A stretch of 64,000 nt of DNA from Bacteroidales bacterium (lineage in GTDB: Bacteria; Bacteroidota; Bacteroidia; Bacteroidales; Marinilabiliaceae), in assembly GCA_015061285.1 (NCBI GenBank), contig SUWW01000002.1:1-64000 (forward strand), read 5' to 3'. The stretch's first letter is position 1. Every line of letters begins with the position of its first letter. Positions 32,348 through 40,778 of this stretch are shown in pieces. The notes beneath the pieces are model-generated. The model did no database searches and was not told the DNA's origin. It worked only from the letters and a program-made list of their open reading frames with translations. Both the position numbers and the translations under genes were made by a program.

Positions 32348-34390
32348 ATGAAACATTCAGCCCTTGCGTTTTTTTTGTCCTTCTGTATGCTTCATTTTAC
32401 AGCATGTAAAGACGACGATTCTACATCTACGCCCGATAATCCACAGAATCCCGAAGAGCCTACCGAGGTCGATTGGTCTGCTCTTGTGGCTTCGCCCGAT
32501 GCGTGGGACAACCAGAAGCGTGGCAACATAACATACCAACTCTTGGTATACTCTTTTGCCGACTCCGATGGCGATGGTATGGGCGACTTCAACGGCATAA
32601 CTCAACATTTGGACTATATAAGTAGCCTTGGTGCTAACGCCATTTGGCTTTCGCCTATACATCCTGCCGCTTCGTATCATGGCTACGATGTGAAGGACTA
32701 CACCGAGGTCAATCCAGATTATGGCACTATGGCCGACTTCGAAAACCTCGTTGCCGAGGCGCATAAACGCGACATAAAAATCTATCTCGACTATGTGATG
32801 AACCACACCAGCGTGGAGCACCCTTGGTTCATCGATGCTAAAGGCAACGCCGATAGCCCTTATCGCGACTACTATATCTTCTCTAAGGATCCGCAAGCGG
32901 ACATCGCTGCTGGCAACATAGCTATGATTGCCAACGAAGGCTCTGCGGGCTACGACTGCGGTCAATGGTTCTCCGACGACGAGAGCGATGCTTTTACTGG
33001 TATATATACTTTCACCCTCGACTGGAATGCGCAGACGGTCACCGTTACCGAAGGAACCTCCGTCGATGCCGACAATACCGACACCAATACTAATATGTAT
33101 CTCTATTATGGTGATGGCGTCTGCAAACGTTTCTACAATAAGGGTAACAATAAATATGAACTCACTGTCGACCTCAACACCACTTGGGGCTTCCTCATTC
33201 GCACAAGCAATACCTCGTGGGACGGCGGCACTAAATATGGCGCTTCGTCCTCGTCGGATAAACTTACGCTCGGCACTCCGCTGAAACTCGACAATAGCAC
33301 GGCTGCTAATATCGTATTCAATACTATGGATACTTATTATTATCACAGCCATTTCTGGACTGGCTCGTTTGCCGATATTAATTATGGCGCGGTAGAAAGC
33401 TGCACCGAAAGTGCACCCTACAAAGCCCTCGTGGAGGCTGCCAAAGGTTGGGTAGATAAGGGCGTTGATGGCCTCCGCCTCGATGCCGTAAAGCATATCT
33501 ACCACGATGGCTCGTCCGACGAAAACCCTCGTTTCCTCAACGCTTTCTACAACGAGATGAACGAATACTACAAGCAAAACCACACCAACGACTTCTATAT
33601 GGTTGGCGAAGTGTTCGACGAATACAATGTGGTTGCGCCATACTATGCCGGTTTGCCTGCGCTCTTCGAATTCTCGTTCTGGAACCGATTGAGCTATGCC
33701 ATAAATAACTACACCGGACGCTATTTTGCGAGCGATATTATGGAATATCAGCAGCTCTATGCCACCTATCGCACCGATTACATCGAAGCCACCAAGCTCT
33801 CCAACCACGACGAAGTGCGCACCGCCTCAACTCTCGGCTTGTCCACCGACAAAGAGCGCATGGCTGGCATGGTGTTGCTCACCTCGGCTGGTCAGCCATA
33901 CATATACTACGGCGAAGAACTTGGCCTCTTTGGCAGCAAGGATAATGGCGATGAATATGTACGCTCGCCAATGCTTTGGGGCGATGCTTCGACCACTGCT
34001 CCTTTCGACAAGATCGACAGCAAAGTGGCGCGCGGCATAAAGACCGTGCCAACTCAAGAAGCCGACACTGCATCGCTTCTATCGGCCTACAAAAATATGG
34101 CTAAGCTGCGCAATACCTATCCAGCCCTTGCCACAGGTGCAATGCAAGCACACGGCACCTACAACAAAAACAACGATAAATACAATCAAATAGCAGCTTG
34201 GTATCGCACCACAGCCGACCAGAAGATGCTCGTAGTGCACAACATTTCAGCATCGACAGTAGAAGTGCCTATCAGCGACAATATTGATAAATGCGTTGGC
34301 GTGTTTGGCTCGGTAGATAGCAAAAACACCGATGATGCTTTGACGCTAAATATGGGCGCATTCAGCTCGGTAGTATTCTTGCTGAAGTAG
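32348..34390 (+). CDS. SusG-like alpha-amylase lipoprotein (GH13)
   Basis: A 680-aa outer-membrane lipoprotein (lipobox FTAC, then Asp/Pro-rich linker) with a GH13 barrel. YQLLVYSFADSDGDGMGDFN opens the barrel. The catalytic triad is Asp379 (GLRLDAVKH), Glu421 (GEVFDEY) and Asp488 (LSNHDEVR). Residues about 215-330 are inserted between barrel strands and read like the starch-binding CBM58 insertion of SusG (YTFTLDWNAQTVTVTEG; GFLIRTSNTSWDGG). The C-terminal part is the usual beta domain. It should cut starch at the cell surface and feed the divergent maltose operon. susC/D/E/F are absent from the window. Confidence 0.93.
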   Translation: MKHSALAFFLSFCMLHFTACKDDDSTSTPDNPQNPEEPTEVDWSALVASPDAWDNQKRGNITYQLLVYSFADSDGDGMGDFNGITQHLDYISSLGANAIWLSPIHPAASYHGYDVKDYTEVNPDYGTMADFENLVAEAHKRDIKIYLDYVMNHTSVEHPWFIDAKGNADSPYRDYYIFSKDPQADIAAGNIAMIANEGSAGYDCGQWFSDDESDAFTGIYTFTLDWNAQTVTVTEGTSVDADNTDTNTNMYLYYGDGVCKRFYNKGNNKYELTVDLNTTWGFLIRTSNTSWDGGTKYGASSSSDKLTLGTPLKLDNSTAANIVFNTMDTYYYHSHFWTGSFADINYGAVESCTESAPYKALVEAAKGWVDKGVDGLRLDAVKHIYHDGSSDENPRFLNAFYNEMNEYYKQNHTNDFYMVGEVFDEYNVVAPYYAGLPALFEFSFWNRLSYAINNYTGRYFASDIMEYQQLYATYRTDYIEATKLSNHDEVRTASTLGLSTDKERMAGMVLLTSAGQPYIYYGEELGLFGSKDNGDEYVRSPMLWGDASTTAPFDKIDSKVARGIKTVPTQEADTASLLSAYKNMAKLRNTYPALATGAMQAHGTYNKNNDKYNQIAAWYRTTADQKMLVVHNISASTVEVPISDNIDKCVGVFGSVDSKNTDDALTLNMGAFSSVVFLLK

Positions 34391-34416
34391 AACCTCACCC
34401 ACTACTCATAGCACAC

Positions 34417-34452
34417 AGAGGACTATCACTATTAGTGGTGGTCCTCTTTTTA
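34417..34452 (+). terminator. Rho-independent terminator
   Basis: AGAGGAC / GTCCTCT stem with an inner CACTATTAGTG-type hairpin and five T, 27 bp after the amylase stop codon. Confidence 0.75.
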
Positions 34453-34566
34453 TATGTATAAGGATAGTGAAGAAATGTGCTTATAACTTGCGGTGAACTG
34501 GATAAAACATTGCTTCGCCGCAGAATAAAACATAGTTATAAGTATGTATTGTAGCGTCGATTGGTA

Positions 34567-34742
34567 ATTTTCATTGAGTCGCGTAAATGGATTTTTGCAC
34601 GTATGCAGAAATTTTCATTGAGTCGTGAAAACGATTTTTTGCACGTATGCAGATATTTTCATTGAGTCGCGTAAATGGATTCTTGCACGTATGCAGAAAT
34701 TTTCATTGAGTCACGAAAACGATTTTTTGCACAATGCGGAAA
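34567..34742. repeat. Tandem array, four copies of a 44-bp unit
   Basis: Units start at 34567, 34611, 34655 and 34699 with ATTTTCATTGAGTC. Two alternating types (CGTAAATGGATTTTTGCAC and GTGAAAACGATTTTTTGCAC) give an 88-bp higher-order period. A degenerate copy (CAATGAGTCATAAAAATGAT) reappears at 34957 beyond the next array. No spacers and no gene. Confidence 0.92.
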
Positions 34743-34762
34743 ATCCATTGTTATGATTAAAT

Positions 34763-34972
34763 CATGGTTTCGCAAGTTGCGCAACCGCCATTCAGTCGTT
34801 GAAACATAGTTTCGCAAGTTGCGCAACCGCCATTCAGTCGTTGAAACATAGTTTCGCAAGTTGCGCAAGTCCCATTCAATTGTTAAAACATAGTTTCGCA
34901 AGTTGCGCAAGTCCCATTCAGTTGTGAAAACATAGTTTCGCAAGTTGCGCAACCCCCAATGAGTCATAAAAA
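34763..34972. repeat. Tandem array, five copies of a 42-bp unit
   Basis: Units start with CATAGTTTCGCAAGTTGCGC (or CATGG) at 34763, 34805, 34847, 34889 and 34931, an exact 42-bp period. Several contain the 10-bp palindrome GTTGCGCAAC. Because 42 is a multiple of 3 the minus strand stays open and would encode 14-residue repeats (EWRLRNLRNYVSTT). I treat this as non-coding: there is no promoter, start context or signal peptide. Confidence 0.92.
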
Positions 34973-35060
34973 TGATTTTTTGATGCGAAATAAGAAACCG
35001 CCACCGAAGTGCATCGATGACGGTTACATATATGTACGTATGTCTCGTTATGTAAACGTG

Positions 35061-35810
35061 TCATTCTTGTGTGGCAGAAGTCTCAACTTCATTGTCATCA
35101 TCTTTTTTGCGTTTACGACCTTGTTGGTATTGCGATGCAACCTTGTTGATGTCTTGTTGTAAGTACAGTGCAGTTTGCTCTAATGCTTCGGTAGGGCTGA
35201 TGATAAGCAATGCGTTTATATACTGCATAAGCTGAATGAATAGAGCCTCGTTCTCGGTGCGAGCGGCCTTCATCTCTCCAACTAAGTACGACGATTGGTC
35301 CTCGTTGCGCTGCGCCATAAGGTTGGCAATCTCTTGCGTGAGAGTGTTGGCCTTCTGCACAAGCGTTGTGAGACCCATAGCAGCGAGGTCGGCGGCTTGG
35401 TCGGCTTTGGCAAACACTTGGGCAATGTTCTGCCATTTGCTATTCTGAGCGAGCAGAGCTTCGGTGCGGCGATAGTCGAAATCTTTGAACGGCTGGCTGA
35501 TGTGGCGACCACGCAACGCATCCTCATCGTCGGGCAATTCGGCCCAATAGCGAGCCACTCCTTCGATTACTTGAGTGATTTTGTCGCGAGCTGCGTCTTT
35601 TTCGGCTATAGCTTCGGTGAGGAACGACTTGGTAGACTGCTTGTAGGCAGCAGCATAGCGTTCGCAACTCTGATGAAAGAGGGAAGCTAAGTCGATAAGT
35701 TGTTTTTCTGTGCCTTTGTATGCCGTCATACGTTCGTCGATGGCAGTGATTAGCGAATAGTAGAGCGCGTTATCGTACTTCGATACGCTCGGAAATTGGA
35801 TTTGTGTCAT
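35061..35810 (-). CDS. Helical hypothetical protein, DUF6261-like
   Basis: A 249-aa protein predicted to be almost all alpha-helical with heptad-like Leu/Ala/Gln (KYDNALYYSLITAIDERMTA; DQAADLAAMGLTTLVQKANT) and a charged C-terminal tail (RKRKKDDDNEVETSATQE). It resembles the Bacteroidota family DUF6261, named from recall only. No signal peptide, so cytoplasmic. The start at 35810 (MTQIQFPSVSKYDN) is supported by a matching promoter 70 bp upstream; the longer frame is AT-rich leader. Single-gene transcript. Confidence 0.75.
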   Translation of the reverse strand: MTQIQFPSVSKYDNALYYSLITAIDERMTAYKGTEKQLIDLASLFHQSCERYAAAYKQSTKSFLTEAIAEKDAARDKITQVIEGVARYWAELPDDEDALRGRHISQPFKDFDYRRTEALLAQNSKWQNIAQVFAKADQAADLAAMGLTTLVQKANTLTQEIANLMAQRNEDQSSYLVGEMKAARTENEALFIQLMQYINALLIISPTEALEQTALYLQQDINKVASQYQQGRKRKKDDDNEVETSATQE

Positions 35811-35879
35811 AAGATTTCCTTTCTGTTTGGTTAGACAATATGTATTAATAACTGATTCAGAGGAATTCGTCTCGTAATG

Positions 35880-35909
35880 CAAATATATGTTAATATTATT
35901 TGTGCGCAA
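35880..35909 (-). promoter_or_regulatory. Minus-strand sigma-ABfr promoter
   Basis: Read on the minus strand: TTG (35909-35907), a 19-bp spacer and TATATTTG (35887-35880). This is an exact match to the Bacteroidota consensus, 70 bp upstream of the helical protein gene. Confidence 0.65.
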
Positions 35910-36092
35910 TAGTAAGCTATTCGAGATGCTCAGAGGCAGTATATATTCCTGAATGCTAAAAAATGTTATAAAACTGCTTGCTATAATGAATGCTTATCGG
36001 CAATTTTGTGCCACTATGTATGCGGATAGTGTACACCCGCCATTATCGCTGCATTATTAGGTTATTATTCACTAACAACAAATCTAAATTTT

Positions 36093-37889
36093 ATGAATCT
36101 CAGAACTTTTGCTGTGTTTGCAACGTTAGGCTTGCTCTCGTGTTCGTCTGCAAGTTGGGCTCAATACAGTACCGACCGTCATGTGTCGTGGTATAGGGTA
36201 GTTAATTTCCCTACTTACTTTGTAGAAAATGAGGCTGACCGAACCTTTATTGTCACTTTTAGCGGTGAAGAACGTGTGTTCAACACATTTAGTCCCGAAG
36301 AGCTTGCAGAGCGCGTCAAATTTGGCGGTTGGACACAAGTGCACTTGCGCGATAATGCCTATATGAGCGTGAATGTCCACTTCAGCGATTTGATGATTGA
36401 GACTATTGACGTTGTAGATAAAAGTTCGACGGACAAAGAAGGAAATGTCAAACCAAGTTTCGAGCCCTTCTTTATATATACTTTCCCTGCACACGTAGAG
36501 TTCAAAAATCCTGTTGCCAATAACTCTTTTGATGTAAATAGAGAGTCGTTCGAAGGCAACAAGCGCATGGAATTTCACATAAAAAAGGAATTCCCAAGTC
36601 GTAGAGAGGCTGTTGAGTATGTAAAGAACAACAAGCCCAAATTCATCTCCGAAGTTATTAAGACTAATGTGGATAATGTGCTAAAACGTGTCAACGAGAG
36701 TGGTACGAGCAACTATGGCTATGGCGCTACCAACGCTCGCGTGGAGTATTACAACCTCGACTCGAAGAAGCATCCTAACTACGAAGAGCAGGTGAAAGAT
36801 GCCGAAACGTTGAAGGCTATCTATTCTAATTGCACCTCAGGTCGACCAATAGACAAATCTCAGGTGATGCCTATTATCGAAAGATATAAGCAAATCGTAG
36901 AGACGCTTAACGACACTGAACGCAAGCAGAAGAGAGCCAAGATTCACCTTATGGCTACTATTGCCGAGATATATCTTACGCTCGACGATTTGGATAAATG
37001 TGCCGAGTGGGCTCAGAAGTTGGTAGACCAATATAACGAGGAAGATGGCGAAGACTTAATCGATAAGGTCAAGAAGGTTAAGGCTCTTATGGATAAGTAT
37101 AAAGTGACAACGCGTCATTTTGTAGCTAAAGCACCAGAGGTTAATGAAGAATTGCCTGAGAATAACGTTGTTGATGCACCACAACAGCCAGTTGTTGTTG
37201 AGCGCGTTATCGAGAAAGTGGTCGAGAAAGAGGTAAAGGCTAAAGACCCTGTATGTACCGTCTCTGTTAATGGCGATATGTATGAGTATGAGCATTATAT
37301 CGATGCATTCAACGAGCATGCGCGCACCGAGGGCTCTACAACTTCTGTATATATAAAGGCTCGCAAATCGTATGTAAACGAAGAAAATTATTCATACGGA
37401 CGTATCAATGGCGGTAATGTAACATTCGATTTGAATGGTCAGAGCGTTTATGGACGAATGGTTACGTTAATACAAATATATGATGGCACTCTTACCATGG
37501 TTGGTAATGGTCGTATTAGCCTTGGCTTTGAAAATGTAATACGTTGCGCAGGCGGTCAAACTACCATCAATATGTCTGCTGAATTAGAAGCGCCAATACC
37601 AGTAGCATTAGACAATGGCGCGAAAATGACAATAGTTGAAGGCAATTTCAAGTCAACCAGAAGAGCTTGCCTCGATGCACAAAATGGCAGTCAAGTAGTT
37701 CTTCAAGGTGGTAGATTTGATAAGGCAGAGGCTGCAGAAGCTGCTATTACTTTCGATGCCAAATCGAAGGTAGAACTTGCTCCAGGTTATGAGTATGTAT
37801 ACTTCGTGCCTCACGATGGCGTAAAAAGCCTACGTGAAATAAAGGGTAACGTGCTCTACAGCGGTGAAGTACGCAAGATAAAAGAGTAG
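36093..37889 (+). CDS. Secreted protein with beta-helix-like C-terminal region
   Basis: A 598-aa protein with an N-terminal export signal. LLSC (Cys17) could be a lipobox, while SWAQ at 21-24 could be a signal peptidase I site. Residues 25-215 are beta-rich (VENEADRTFIVTFSGEERVF). Residues about 240-340 are helical with TPR-like character (RAKIHLMATIAEIYLTLDDL DKCAEWAQKL). A coiled linker, VVVERVIEKVVEKEVKAKD (about 370-388), leads to a right-handed beta-helix-type domain with short repeated strands (GGNVTFDLNGQSVYG, DGTLTMVGNGRISL, GAKMTIVEGNF, GSQVVLQGGRF). Function unknown; structural or glycan-binding roles are possible. A strong terminator follows. Confidence 0.8.
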   Translation: MNLRTFAVFATLGLLSCSSASWAQYSTDRHVSWYRVVNFPTYFVENEADRTFIVTFSGEERVFNTFSPEELAERVKFGGWTQVHLRDNAYMSVNVHFSDLMIETIDVVDKSSTDKEGNVKPSFEPFFIYTFPAHVEFKNPVANNSFDVNRESFEGNKRMEFHIKKEFPSRREAVEYVKNNKPKFISEVIKTNVDNVLKRVNESGTSNYGYGATNARVEYYNLDSKKHPNYEEQVKDAETLKAIYSNCTSGRPIDKSQVMPIIERYKQIVETLNDTERKQKRAKIHLMATIAEIYLTLDDLDKCAEWAQKLVDQYNEEDGEDLIDKVKKVKALMDKYKVTTRHFVAKAPEVNEELPENNVVDAPQQPVVVERVIEKVVEKEVKAKDPVCTVSVNGDMYEYEHYIDAFNEHARTEGSTTSVYIKARKSYVNEENYSYGRINGGNVTFDLNGQSVYGRMVTLIQIYDGTLTMVGNGRISLGFENVIRCAGGQTTINMSAELEAPIPVALDNGAKMTIVEGNFKSTRRACLDAQNGSQVVLQGGRFDKAEAAEAAITFDAKSKVELAPGYEYVYFVPHDGVKSLREIKGNVLYSGEVRKIKE

Positions 37890-37917
37890 CAAGTCATCTA
37901 TTAACTCTATAATATTT

Positions 37918-37960
37918 ACGCGCGACGAACAACCAAGTTTGTCGCGCGTTTTGGTTTTTC
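37918..37960 (+). terminator. Rho-independent terminator
   Basis: ACGCGCGACGAAC pairs with GTTTGTCGCGCGT (13 bp, one G-U), with a T-rich tail. Confidence 0.9.
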
Positions 37961-38034
37961 ATATCCTAATTATTATTAAGCCCTTTTAACTCTCAACCTA
38001 AACCATAAAATGTCTATTTTTGACTCGCTAAACG

Positions 38035-38592
38035 TTGATTACTCCTATATTGTACTCAAAGGCATATATATTATTGGCCATTTTGCTTCCTTCGTGCTCA
38101 GTTATTGTCGATAAGCCATCTACTTTCGATATTATGGGTACATACGCTACGCAACAAGACGAACATCTGGGTGGCGAATATTCTTGTGATGCGCATTTCG
38201 ATACATTTCAGCATTTCACACCATTCGGTTTAGCCACATCAGCCAATACCGCGTTGACGTTTAATTTCGATGGTCTTTTTGAGTTCCCTTCGCTCACTCT
38301 CAATTATGAACTTAGCATCGATGGCGATTGGTCTTTTGAGGATAGCATCATATCGGTAGATGTCGATACAGCATCCTTTTCATATACATACATAAACTCA
38401 ACGGCGCATAACTACACCGAAGAGTCGATGGTGCGTTACCTACGCAAAGAAGTGGACAATAGCATTGCTAAAGTTTTGTGTGAGCGATTGCGTTCTTCTA
38501 ATGTGTCTGATATGCGTTTATTGTCGCTTTCCGATTCTGTTATGCAAGTTTCGGTGGGCGATACCATAGTTATAAATATGCATAGACAATAA
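38035..38592 (+). CDS. Hypothetical lipoprotein with TTG start
   Basis: A 185-aa lipoprotein (AILLPSC lipobox) with a beta-rich mature part starting DIMGTYATQQDEHLGGEY and acidic/aromatic strands (LNYELSIDGDWSFEDSII). An in-frame stop at 38029-38031 leaves TTG at 38035 as the first start, and it gives a proper signal sequence. An ATG at 38010 lies in a different frame that stops early, so a small frameshift near the 5' end cannot be excluded. It converges on the aryl-polyene operon. Function unknown. Confidence 0.7.
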   Translation: MITPILYSKAYILLAILLPSCSVIVDKPSTFDIMGTYATQQDEHLGGEYSCDAHFDTFQHFTPFGLATSANTALTFNFDGLFEFPSLTLNYELSIDGDWSFEDSIISVDVDTASFSYTYINSTAHNYTEESMVRYLRKEVDNSIAKVLCERLRSSNVSDMRLLSLSDSVMQVSVGDTIVINMHRQ

Positions 38593-38629
38593 AAAAACAA
38601 GAGCCTCAGATTTGCTCCAAAGCTCTTGT
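38591..38629 (-). terminator. Minus-strand terminator of the aryl-polyene operon
   Basis: ACAAGAGC / GCTCTTGT stem (38597-38629). On the minus strand it is followed by seven T (38597-38591). It overlaps the stop of the convergent lipoprotein gene. Confidence 0.75.
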
Positions 38630-38654
38630 GATATTCTTGCTAAAAATAGCCGAC

Positions 38655-39278
38655 TTATTTCTTATCCGTAGAGTAAACAGAATTGTTTATCTCTTTGTTC
38701 AAAGTTTTCTTTTGGAGTTCGTAGAGCGTATAGCTGCCGTCTTCTTCTATCATCTTTAGCGAATTGAGCGTTAGGTCTTTGGCGTCGTATTTTAGCTCCA
38801 AGTTGCTTATTTTGCTGCGACCCACTTTGAAGTTAACAGCTATTTCAACCACATATTCTTTAGCCCCTTTTTTAGCCGATTTCAACGAACCTTCGAGGTC
38901 AGTCAAAGAGCCAGCCATGCACGAGAGTAGAGTAGAAGAGAGGTCTTCTACGTGGTGATTTTTAGACTTCATGTTGCGCACCTTGCCATCTTTGCCAATA
39001 GCAACTTTGTCACCATTGATTATCATTTTTTCGCCATCGCTATAGAGCATACTCAATTTGTCGGCTTTAGTAAAGTAGAAGTCACCTTGCGAAGTCACAT
39101 CCGAGTTGAGATACGACATTTTTTGCGTTCTTTTGAACTGGCATTGGATGGTTTGTACTTTTTCGTTAGCACTCTTTATCGAATTGAGTTCGGCAGAGTT
39201 GTTAGCATTTTTCAGTTGCGCTTCTATAGAGGAAAGGGTTGCAAATAGCGCTACTGCTGAAAAGATAATTTTCTTCAT
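38655..39278 (-). CDS. LolA-like outer-membrane lipoprotein carrier
   Basis: A 207-aa periplasmic protein (signal peptide KKIIFSAVALFATLSSIEAQ) of the LolA/LppM-type half-barrel fold: VQTIQCQFKRTQKMSYLNSD, SQGDFYFTKADKLSMLYSDG and LNSLKMIEEDGSYTLYEL follow the 'F.Q.k....l......G.fy......lr..Y..' layout. LolA-like genes are a standard member of aryl-polyene clusters, where they are thought to help move the lipid to the outer membrane. Last gene of the seven-gene minus-strand operon. Confidence 0.85.
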   Translation of the reverse strand: MKKIIFSAVALFATLSSIEAQLKNANNSAELNSIKSANEKVQTIQCQFKRTQKMSYLNSDVTSQGDFYFTKADKLSMLYSDGEKMIINGDKVAIGKDGKVRNMKSKNHHVEDLSSTLLSCMAGSLTDLEGSLKSAKKGAKEYVVEIAVNFKVGRSKISNLELKYDAKDLTLNSLKMIEEDGSYTLYELQKKTLNKEINNSVYSTDKK

Positions 39279-39284
39279 TGTTAA

Positions 39285-40778
39285 TTAATTATGTCTCTTA
39301 ATGTCATCAACTAAAGTTTGCATGCCCAAAATTTCGGCACATGTAAATATTGAAGTCATCGAAACGCCCAAAATACCATGCAAATTCAAGCTTTGACCTG
39401 TCAGCAATAGGTTTGCAACAGGAGTGCGTGGTGTAAGCAATGTATACATAAGTTTGTTGTAGTCTTTTCTGACACCATAAGCTGAGCCATGCTCTGTAGC
39501 TGTATAGTCGGCATAGGTGAGAGGTGTACTACAGTATATATTTTCAATTGCTTCTTCCAAGTTGTCAATGTATTTCGACGCTTCTGCTATGCAAAGTTTA
39601 GCCATTTCAAGTTTCAACTTTTCATAGTCTTCTCCGCGTTTACCAATTTTCGTGCCATACCATTGCGACACAGTTTCCCAACGCATTGGAGTTAGTATGT
39701 CGATGTTTTGTGCATATTCAGTGCCTTCAGTTGGTGGTGCAAAACTTATAAGTATAGCCGATGCATCGTTCTCCGAGGTGGAGTGTAGCTTCCAAATATC
39801 TTCGTTGCGATATGCATAGATATTTCTATTCAGATATTTCACCATGTTGGGCTTCAGAGCTATGTTCACAGTGAATATGCCGAACGTATTTTCAAGGTTT
39901 TCAATGCGTTTGCTATATATCTTGCGCACCAAATGGCTGTTGTGCAGGAGCTTCATAGTGGTAGCTGGGTGTACGTCCGAAATGAACATGTCGGCATCAA
40001 TACTCTCGCTACCATTTATAACTACGCTCGCTATTTTGCCATCTTCCGTAGCTACGAAGTCGGTCACTTCGGCATTGCGGCGCACTTCACCACCAAGAGC
40101 TTCTATCTGTTTACGAAGCGTTTCGGCTATCTGCATTCCTCCGCCGCGCAATCGGTATGCACTTTGAATGAACGAACTATTTATCTGCGCAAAAGTGTAT
40201 AATGGCAAAGTAGCAGGATTAAGCTCCATTTTGAGCGATGTGCCCGACAGTACGTTACGTAGAAGTGGATTACTTATAGTCTTACATAAATAATCATAAG
40301 CCGATTGCGCAAAGAGCGATTGCGTATACACTACATCGGCATCTTTGGGAGCAAAGCTATTTATGGTGTTTTGTCCTACTTCGCGTAGCAGATTGGTGTA
40401 TTCTCTGAGGTTCTCCTTTTGGTCGGGGAAAGCTTCGCTGAGTGTCTCGCAGAAATGGTCGTAGCCATTGGCAAATTTGTAGCTTTTGCCTTCAATTATT
40501 ACCTCGTCGAAAAAATCGGAGTCCATCTTCACCCATGGCAACTCCATCAATCCAAAGTAGCTGAACAAAGTGTGGAGCATTTGCCCTTTTTCGAGACCGC
40601 CTACATAGTGAAACCCTGTGTCGAACGTTTGACCCTTGCGGCGAAATGTCTGTAGCGAACCTCCTATGAGAGCATCTTTTTCAACTACGCATACATGTTT
40701 GCCGTGTTTGGCAAGTATTAAGCCGCATTCGAGGCCGCCTAATCCTGCTCCAATAATTATTACATCAAATTTTGGCAT
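39285..40778 (-). CDS. CrtI-like FAD-dependent oxidoreductase
   Basis: A 497-aa NAD(P)/FAD oxidoreductase of the phytoene desaturase / retinol saturase family. The Rossmann FAD motif is VIIIGAGLGGLECGLILAKH, then VVEKDALIGGSLQTFRRKG. QTFDTGFHYVGGL is the family's substrate-channel motif, and the C-terminus has the LLTGQSLNLHGILGVSMTSI FAD-contact segment. It may act on the polyene chain, or on isoprenoid double bonds if the operon has another product. Its start overlaps the end of the MMPL gene by 14 bp, so the two are translationally linked. Confidence 0.88.
   Translation of the reverse strand: MPKFDVIIIGAGLGGLECGLILAKHGKHVCVVEKDALIGGSLQTFRRKGQTFDTGFHYVGGLEKGQMLHTLFSYFGLMELPWVKMDSDFFDEVIIEGKSYKFANGYDHFCETLSEAFPDQKENLREYTNLLREVGQNTINSFAPKDADVVYTQSLFAQSAYDYLCKTISNPLLRNVLSGTSLKMELNPATLPLYTFAQINSSFIQSAYRLRGGGMQIAETLRKQIEALGGEVRRNAEVTDFVATEDGKIASVVINGSESIDADMFISDVHPATTMKLLHNSHLVRKIYSKRIENLENTFGIFTVNIALKPNMVKYLNRNIYAYRNEDIWKLHSTSENDASAILISFAPPTEGTEYAQNIDILTPMRWETVSQWYGTKIGKRGEDYEKLKLEMAKLCIAEASKYIDNLEEAIENIYCSTPLTYADYTATEHGSAYGVRKDYNKLMYTLLTPRTPVANLLLTGQSLNLHGILGVSMTSIFTCAEILGMQTLVDDIKRHN

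Larger units (their letters stand above)
34391..35060. other. Repeat-rich intergenic region after the amylase
   Basis: 670 bp containing the amylase terminator and the two arrays described separately, and otherwise nothing recognisable. It separates the amylase (plus) from the convergent 250-aa gene (minus). Confidence 0.6.

Noticed and set aside
32357-33808. 483-codon minus-strand frame inside the amylase gene
   Set aside because: It is the complement of a strongly supported GH13 coding region, with codon bias explaining the open frame.
34659-34967. Antisense 102-aa protein of 14-residue repeats
   Set aside because: The open frame follows automatically from a 42-bp period. There is no promoter, good start or known domain, and it also runs into the unrelated 44-bp array.
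34567-34972. CRISPR array
   Set aside because: The 44- and 42-bp units are adjacent with no unique spacers, and there are no cas genes.
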